NCBI GenBank assembly: GCA_039090855.1
Contig: CM077012.1
Span: forward strand, 141,952,541 to 142,016,540
Length of the DNA: 64,000 bases
DNA from: Macrothele yani
Lineage: Eukaryota; Arthropoda; Arachnida; Araneae; Macrothelidae
Direction: 5' to 3'
This document shows, in pieces, positions 58,055-64,000 of this stretch. The position numbers and the translations under genes are program-made. The notes below the pieces were generated by a model. That model saw only the letters and a list, made by a program, of their open reading frames with translations. It ran no database searches and had not been told where the DNA came from. Positions within the stretch are counted from its first letter, which is position 1, and every line of letters starts with the position of its first letter.

Positions 58055-59138
58055 GTAGTTCAGCAGTACGATATATATATCGAATGGATGTAGGTAAAAA
58101 TACCCCCGGAGAAAATACCCTTGAAAACTGAAAAGCGGAAAATGCCCCTGGAAAAAATACCCCCAGAACTAACGGTTCACTGTAAACTGTGTTCCGGTGT
58201 GGCGATTTACCGGCAACCCTGCCACACATCTTTCAGCAACTTGGCCACAAAAGTTCAAAGGGGGGGGGGCTATAAAGATTGCCGTTTCTGGGCCTATATT
58301 GAGAACTGAATTGGGAACTCCAAACGAATTTCGTGAAAACGTCCCATGTAAGCCAAGTGAGAAGCGAGAATTGTACTTTAATTTGAAGAAATAAATTGCT
58401 GAGGATCCGAGGTACACTTGGTTGAGAGAGGGGGGAAGGGGCTCTACCCCGAACTTCCGTAACATTATATTCTGGGCCGCTGGAGTCTGTCAGTGTATCC
58501 AGGAAGTTTCCCTTCCCTTGAAGTGTCTGCGAGGTCCATGGGGGGGGGCTTTCCCCCAAAATGTTAAATTGGATGTAGAGCTGTAAACATTAGTACCATG
58601 CTTTATACAATGATTATGTACACGACCACGAATTTTGAGGAGGGTGGGGTAATCCCCCCTCTTGTTTCTAAGAGCTATTCAGGGATAGCATCGAGGATAT
58701 ACTGACCGACTCTACAGGTCCAGAATATAAAAATACGGAAGTTGGGGGTGGAGCCCTCCCCCCAAACCAAGTGTACCTTGAATCCTCAGGAATTTATTTC
58801 TTCAAATTAAAGTACAATTCTCGCTTGACTTACATGGAACGTTTCCTCAAAATTTGTTTGGAGTTCTCAATCCAGTTCTCAATATAGGCTCAGAAACGGC
58901 AATCTTTATACCCCTCCCCTGAACTTTTGTGGCCAAGTTGCTGAAAGATGTGTGGCAGGGTTGCCGGTAAATTGCCACACTGGAACACTGCCACACATCA
59001 GTGTTCCTGTGTGGCAGTTTATTTCTTCCGGGGGCATTTTTTCCGCATTTCAGTTTTCAGGGGTATTTTCTCCGGGGGTACTTTTCCCCTGGGGTATTTT
59101 TACCGTTTAGCATATTGAATATCGTATTGCTGAACTGC
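58055..59138. mobile_element. Foldback element, arms of about 445 bp
   Basis: The left arm 58055-58497 recurs as its complement at about 58692-59138, with a loop of about 195 bp. Shared landmarks are gttcagcagtacgatat, cccccggagaaaatac, gatttaccggcaaccctgcc, ttgccgtttctg and attgtactttaatttgaaga. The right arm has a small extra duplication around 58975-59020. There is no transposase, so it is non-autonomous. Confidence 0.88.
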
Positions 59139-59864
59139 GGGTATTTTGAACCTATTGATTTCACTAAATAAATATGTTATTATAAAGTTGTTTCACTGCA
59201 TAGATTTCAATGTTGCGTTGGCCATGTCTGATTTCAGAGCAGCAACCCTGAAGTATGAAGTATCATATTTAGGAAAATACTGTTTTTCTTAAATTCCTGT
59301 TTCATCAGCAATTCCTTTATTAAATTTAAATACCTATCATTATCATAGAACAATATTCTAATCTTTCTTGGGGTATCTACTATCTAGAACATACAATATA
59401 TATTTCCGTGTCTGTCCTTTTTTCTGCTCTAAATAAGAGGAAGTAAAAATTGAATCTCTCGTATTCCTCTCAAAGGCCGGGGGGGGGTAAAACATTCGAG
59501 AAATTTTCAGGGATTACTGTAAATTATGCATATATCTCCTTATAAGGAATTTTTTTTTTTTTTTTTAAGAATCATCGTAAATCATCATCCCCCGGAAAGA
59601 AAATCGTAGGTTTTAACACTCTTTATTGTCTCAAACCTTTTATTTCATGTTTCAATATTATTGTGTTTTTTACCTGAAGCTTAAAATAAATATTTCTTTG
59701 GGGCGATTTTTTTCTTCATGATAATTTTGATGTGTTTGTTAGTGCGATGGAGGCTGGAGGGACTTTACGGCGGCCATGTTTCACATAACTTTAAAATGTG
59801 AGATTTTTCTAGGGCCCCCAATAAAATTTTGCCCCGGGCCCCGCAAAAGTTCCACCCTGCCCTG
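59139..59864. other. hAT right end region
   Basis: Low-complexity AT DNA leading into the hAT terminus, with no coding signal. Confidence 0.45.
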
Positions 59865-60199
59865 CTGAAGCACTCTTGATAGGACTTTTCACAGCTCCCA
59901 CAACAGCTGGTAATAGAATCTGCAAAAAACTACAATGGCGATGTTGGGCTGTCCATTTAAATGTTAATGACATGATTTTCACATATTTCCATGTCTAGTT
60001 GGTAAAGTGCAAATTTCATAAAGCTCTTTTTGACCAAAAATCATCTAGAATGATTTGCTATTTCTGTCACATCATTATTGTTTGCTTGGATTTATAACAT
60101 TTCCCACATTCTTTCTTGGCATAATCCCCATCCCTCTAAAACTTTGAAACTGAAGTCTGAGTTTCTCTTTGGGTGAATCTCGATGCTTTTATGTAGTTC

Positions 60200-60440
60200 C
60201 CAACTTGGTAAATATGTAGTTTAGCATCCTAAATTATTTGGCAGAAAATTTCAAGAAAAAGTTATATACATATTTTAAAATATGTAATCTGACATGAAAT
60301 GATGAAAAAAATTTAGCTTTATAATGCATTTTAAAGATTTTTACTGTAAAAGTTACCTGCGAATACAGGAATGTGAACACGCTATGGTGAGCTTACCTCC
60401 AAGCACCGCCGCAACATCGTCCGAGGCTCTGGCGAAGCGA
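60200..60440 (-). repeat. Three-copy element, copy A
   Basis: The shared order, read on its minus strand, is a GC-richer patch, a possible donor ggaggtaagc, cgcaggtaacttttacagt, then an AT tail with catcctaaattatttgg. Copy B is inverted relative to it. Confidence 0.75.
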
Positions 60441-60669
60441 TAACTTCGAGTCGTGCTGTGGTTGCTATTTTGTGGATCTGCTGAAACAAAGATTCATATC
60501 GTTTGGTTGTTGTTGTTGTTTTTCTTTGCCTTTTGTAATCCACTTAAAAACTGAGTTGTAACACCTTTCTATAGTTCATAATGGTAAATTTAGAACTCGT
60601 TTCCCGAAGCAAAGCAGATTGTTGTAAGATGCAAAGGTTTGCTCTGTCTCGTAGTTTTCTGCCCATAAA

Positions 60670-60905
60670 ATGGCTGCCGAAGATCATGTCAATAACGCCG
60701 CGGTGCTGGGAGTAAGCTTTCCACAGTGTGTGTTTACATCTCCACACTTGCAGGTAAATTTTACAGTAACAATCTTTAAAATGCTTTGTACAGCTGAATT
60801 TTTTTCACCATTTTACATCAGATTTCATACTTTAAAAATATGTACATATTTTTTTCTCGAAATTTTTTACCAAAAAGTTTAGGAAGCTAATCTACACATT
60901 TATTT
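60670..60905 (+). repeat. Three-copy element, copy B, with exon-like start
   Basis: An ATG at 60670 (aaaATGG) opens 28 codons (MAAEDHVNNAAVLGVSFPQ...) up to a donor cag|gtaaat at 60754. The stretch 60690-60900 is the complement of copy A. Because the coding text is not kept in copies A and C, I treat it as repeat with exon-like features and not as a confirmed gene start. Confidence 0.6.
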
Positions 60906-61114
60906 GTATGTATCAAACTGTGTTGTATATGTAGTCTGCCCCCTTTCATGCAAATCATTTTGATAAAATAATTTTATATTTTGTAGAAATGATAATTTCA
61001 ACACTAAAAATATGGATTTTTATATGAAAAAATGCATGCTCTTTTTACACAATGTGAGTATAGAATTAAAATAAAACTGTTTTTTTTTTTTTTTAATTTT
61101 TCTTTTTTTATGGG

Positions 61115-61345
61115 GAGCAGCTTTCTTGGTAAATGTGTACTTTGGCGTCCTAAATTATTCGATCGGAAAAATGTAACTGTGTGGGAAAAGTGCGACATAC
61201 TATTTTTTAAGCATACAAAATAATGGGGAAAGGGGGAAAAATATAATATTTTTAGATAAAAGGAAATTTTTTCGAAGTATTAACCTGCAAGTACAAGTAG
61301 TTTGCAGCAGTTGGTGCGGGAGGCTGAAGCGATGCTAACGGCCAC
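61115..61345 (-). repeat. Three-copy element, copy C
   Basis: Same orientation as copy A: ttggtaaatgtgtacttt, gcgtcctaaattattcg and ttaacctgcaagta align in order with copy A, about 920 bp to its right. Confidence 0.65.
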
Positions 61346-61769
61346 CACGTGGAGGTTCCGTGCGTCGGAACGGAGTATGAGTTGCTAGTGAATGCACGGA
61401 AGAATACAACAGGAGTGGGGTGTATTTTTCGAAAGAATGTGATGCGTTGTGCGCAAGTAGAAGTAGTTCAAACCTGTTTTATTAATTTTTGAGGAAGATA
61501 TGTGTGGAATGTCGTTATTATTAGTTTCACAAGGTCTCCGAATGAGAAGAAATTAAGGAATGTAAATTAATTTATGTACGACAGAAGTTTTCAAGAAGTT
61601 TTGAATCCGGTTGAACCCAAAGATTTGGTTATGGTTTGGAAGATTTTCAGGGGTAATTGATTTCTTCAAGCTCTTCATTTGTAGTTCTTCAGTTATTCTG
61701 TACATTGTAGCTCACATTTTCCCCTCTTGAAACGGATTTTTTTCAAAATAAACGATTTTCTTCTATTCA
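61346..61769. other. Spacer, nothing recognised
   Basis: No clear transposon end. The 5' terminal repeat of the following Tc1 copy is not visible here. Confidence 0.4.
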
Positions 61770-61775
61770 GATAGT

Positions 61776-62729
61776 GTTTCGGAGGTAGAAACGAAGTTCG
61801 GATTTTCACGGACGATCATTGAAAGGGTGTACCGTGCCTACAAGAATTCCGGCAAAACTTCCAACCTATGATACCAGTGTGGCTGTAAAAAGACATTGGG
61901 TGAACGTGACCATCATCGGCTGTCAAGAATCGTTTCACACGATAGGCGTGCAACACTCTCGCAGGTATCATCGAAATTCAATGCTGGAACCTCAACAAGC
62001 ATCAGCGTCCGGACTGTGCAACGGACTCTGCACGCTATGGGCTTTGGGAGCCGACGCCCAACTCGAGTCCCCTTGATGGGTGCACGACACAGAGCTATGC
62101 GCCTCGCTTGAGCACGGCAACACCGCCACTGGAAACAAGTAGCCTGGTCTGACGAGTTGCGTTTCCAACTGTATCGGGTAGATGGAAGGATTCGTGTGCG
62201 ATGCAAACCCCATGAAGCCATGGATCCCGCCTGTCAACAGGGAACTATACCGGCTGGTGGGAGATGCGTAATGGTATGGGGTGTGTTTACCTGGACTTCA
62301 CTGGGACCACTGGTACGTCTACAAACGTATGTGACCAGCCAACGCTATGTGCGCATCCTTTCTGACAAGGTACACCCGTTCATGTCCTGCAATCGTGCTG
62401 ATGGGTCGGACCTGTTCCAACAGGACAATGCACCTCCACACAAGTGTCGGGATGCCACATTATGGTTAGAGAAGCATTCATCCGAGTTTGGGGTGTTGCC
62501 ATTCCCACCCAAGTCCCCAGATTTGAACGTGATAAAACACATTTGGAATGCCATGCAACGCGCTATCGAACACAGGAATCCGAGACCTCGGAATACACCC
62601 GAATTGTGGAATGCTCTGCAGGAAGTATGGTTTGCATTGCCTACAGCATATTTCCAGAAGCTAGTGGAGTCCATGCCCCATCGTATTTCTGTAGTCCTGT
62701 GCTCCTGTGGTGGACCTACCAAGTATTAG
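61776..62729 (+). pseudogene. Tc1-like transposase 6, catalytic Glu replaced by Lys
   Basis: Segments in order are VSEVETKFGFSRTIIERVY with a TGA soon after, then RLSRIVSHDRRATLSQVSS and TSISVRTVQRTLHAMGFGS to a stop at 62112. The frame 62157-62729 follows, with VMVWGVFTW, LFQQDNAPPHKC and SPDLNVIKHIWN, ending GGPTKY. Upstream in the same frame is WSDELRF, so both Asp residues are kept, but the third position is Lys (AAA for GAA). It is on the plus strand. The 3' end may be the cagtgta at about 62757; no 5' inverted repeat was found. Confidence 0.85.
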
Positions 62730-62896
62730 ACTGGTGTACCAGTTTTTCTGGCATTTCAGTGTATAATAAAATCATCATTATTAGCGATAGAACATTGTAT
62801 CGCGAGTGTCAATATCTTGCATAGCTTTAGTTATATAAAATGTTGAAACTGTGTTTCATTTGTAATAACCCTGTATTTTCTCCATCTATTGTTTAG

Positions 62897-63037
62897 GTGA
62901 ATGATATGATCCCAATCACTGTTACCTTGAAACATGGCCATATAACTGGGGTGCTCTTTGGCCAAACATGGCCCTTGCATCATAAAAATCCATCAACCAA
63001 CCATATACCTGGAAAGATCGGATACAAATGGTGTAGT
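62897..63037 (+). CDS. Candidate downstream exon of the 46.9-kb gene
   Basis: An acceptor (ctccatctattgtttag ending 62896) and a donor (agt|gtaaga at 63038) bound 141 bp, 47 open codons from Val-Asn-Asp-Met through ITVTLKHGHITGVLFGQTW to GYKWCS. The length is a multiple of three and phase 0 matches the donor at 50718. GYKWCS resembles the YWRAVS strand that closes the first OB-like module of the upstream protein, so the exon could complete the third one. It does not resemble the transposons around it. The assignment is inference from splice signals, phase and weak likeness. Confidence 0.4.
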
Positions 63038-63320
63038 GTAAGAGCGAACAACTCAAATCATTGTGGGTCAAATGCAGTATAATTTTTTGGAATTTATGTA
63101 GGCTGCACAAATAAGATGGTGTTTTATTGTCACAAAAATTCTTTTATTTCAGTCCTGAGTAACACAAAATGTTGTAAAACATTTCAGCCTCTTTGCGAGT
63201 GTATTTCTGTATGATATAAAATATCACAATAATCTTCATGAATCTCTCTTAAATATTCTGGAATTTGCTATGTTTAAATGCTGTACCTGATTGAATCCCA
63301 GACAATAAATCCCAAACTAT
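63038..63320. other. Putative intron, nothing coding
   Basis: AT-rich DNA with no frame or repeat that I can place. Confidence 0.35.
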
Positions 63321-63322
63321 TA

Positions 63323-63370
63323 AAATAGTAAGTATAGCATGTTCAACTACATGCTATACTTAACTATTAT
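63323..63370. repeat. Hairpin 1, stem about 18 bp
   Basis: aatagtaagtatagcatg and catgctatacttaactatt pair with one bulge around the 8-base loop ttcaacta. Confidence 0.85.
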
Positions 63371-63511
63371 TTGTAAGATTTCATCAGAAAGTACCATTCT
63401 ACATTTTTGTTGTGATGTTTTTCTGATAACAAAACTCATGGCTGTTTCTAGTCATACTTAAAAATTTATATGAGTTTTCCACTAAGTTTTAACTTGCTAA
63501 TAATTTGTCTT

Positions 63512-63582
63512 CAGATTTTTATCACTATGACTGTCTTCTTCTGGCCTTTATTGTTACAGTAAATCATAGTGATAAAATCCTG
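63512..63582. repeat. Hairpin 2, stem about 19 bp
   Basis: cagatttttatcactatga and tcatagtgataaaatcctg pair with two mismatches around a loop of about 33 bases. It lies 150 bp from hairpin 1. Confidence 0.75.
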
Positions 63583-63864
63583 ATAAATACAAGACTCCTA
63601 TGAAAATTTGCATGTTAAAAAATTACATTCTAGTGAGAAACTATTTCAAACATTGAAAATTATTCTTGACTTTTTCTGTAGGTTAGGATATGATGGCAAT
63701 TCCTGTTAATTTGCCTCAGAGAATCTATTTTATAACAATGAAGTTAAAACTATCCGATTATTTCAAGACTTCATTCATTAGCCATCCCATAACTTGTTTC
63801 AAGAACTAGCAAATGGGGATGAAAAACACATAAATTTCTTATTGTGTATGTGTTATCTAACAGA

Positions 63865-63960
63865 GAGACTTAAGATTCATAATGTGATTCATCAGACCAA
63901 CACACCTGCTTCCAATCTACATGATGATGGCACCAGGAGAGTCGTTTATGTCAATGGATT
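63865..63960 (-). pseudogene. Tc1-like transposase scrap
   Basis: The minus strand encodes RLSWCHHHVDWKQVCWSDES, the block around the first catalytic Asp in Tc1 transposases (W-x-x-V-x-W-S-D-E-S), then a stop. No other part was found in the window. Confidence 0.5.
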
Positions 63961-64000
63961 TGTTAGAAGAGGGTGACATATACAGCATCTGGTCTTGGAG

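Larger units (their letters stand above)
52246..59864 (+). mobile_element. hAT element, 7.6 kb, with nested insertions
   Basis: It starts cagggccccgcg and ends with complementary gccctg (right-end complement cagggcagggtggaac). It is flanked by the exact 8-bp duplication ctgaagca at 52238-52245 and 59865-59872. Inside lie a SINE, a broken hAT transposase, a Tc1-like element and a foldback. Subtracting the SINE and Tc1 leaves about 5.9 kb, still long for a hAT, so further insertions such as the foldback are likely. Confidence 0.8.

Noticed and set aside
61032..61223. Open frames across the poly-T tract near 61.08 kb
   Set aside because: Low-complexity, AT-driven; overlapping frames on both strands with no motif.

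Overview
The window looks like accessory, repeat-rich nuclear DNA of an animal, most likely an arthropod. It is AT-rich, has intron-like splice signals and no bacterial-style operons, and is dominated by Tc1/mariner, hAT, THAP-type, RTE-type non-LTR, Ty3/gypsy and tRNA-derived SINE elements. This is inferred from element content only; nothing in the sequence fixes the species.

Layout. 1-15.5 kb: a broken Kolobok/THAP-type DDE transposase, a second broken DDE transposase, three Tc1-like elements with recognisable ends, a cluster of four 5'-truncated RTE copies, SINEs, a fossil Tc1 and a zinc-knuckle LINE ORF1. 15.9-22.1 kb: a decayed Ty3/gypsy element on the minus strand (gag, protease, RT, RNase H, integrase, primer binding site), with a Tc1-like element inserted inside its integrase. 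22.1-31.8 kb: SINEs, a 29-bp minisatellite, a full-length RTE element with a 12-bp target duplication and homopolymer frameshifts, an internally deleted mariner, and a hAT-type MITE sitting inside a SINE. 31.8-46.25 kb: three tandem copies of a unit of about 4.17 kb. Shared variants and SINE presence/absence show that the middle copy is a crossover hybrid of the outer two.

46.9-50.8 kb holds the only clearly intact non-transposon coding region: an open frame of 1293 codons from its first ATG. It has an N-terminal winged-helix-like segment (resembling the Egalitarian N-terminus), at least two and probably three OB-fold/cold-shock-like modules, and a 22-residue repeat block. A strong donor (GTAAGT) sits just before the in-frame stop. 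A phase-compatible candidate exon lies 12 kb downstream at 62897-63037. The putative intron between them holds a 7.6-kb hAT element bounded by a perfect 8-bp duplication. Nested in it are a SINE, a Tc1 copy and a 1.1-kb foldback.

60.2-64 kb: a three-copy repeat in mixed orientation carrying exon-like donor sites, a plus-strand Tc1-like pseudogene, the candidate exon, two hairpins and a Tc1 scrap.

Apart from the 46.9-kb gene and its possible downstream exon, nearly all coding potential is transposon-derived and broken. The best candidates for something new are that gene and the SINE-bounded hybrid triplication directly upstream of it.
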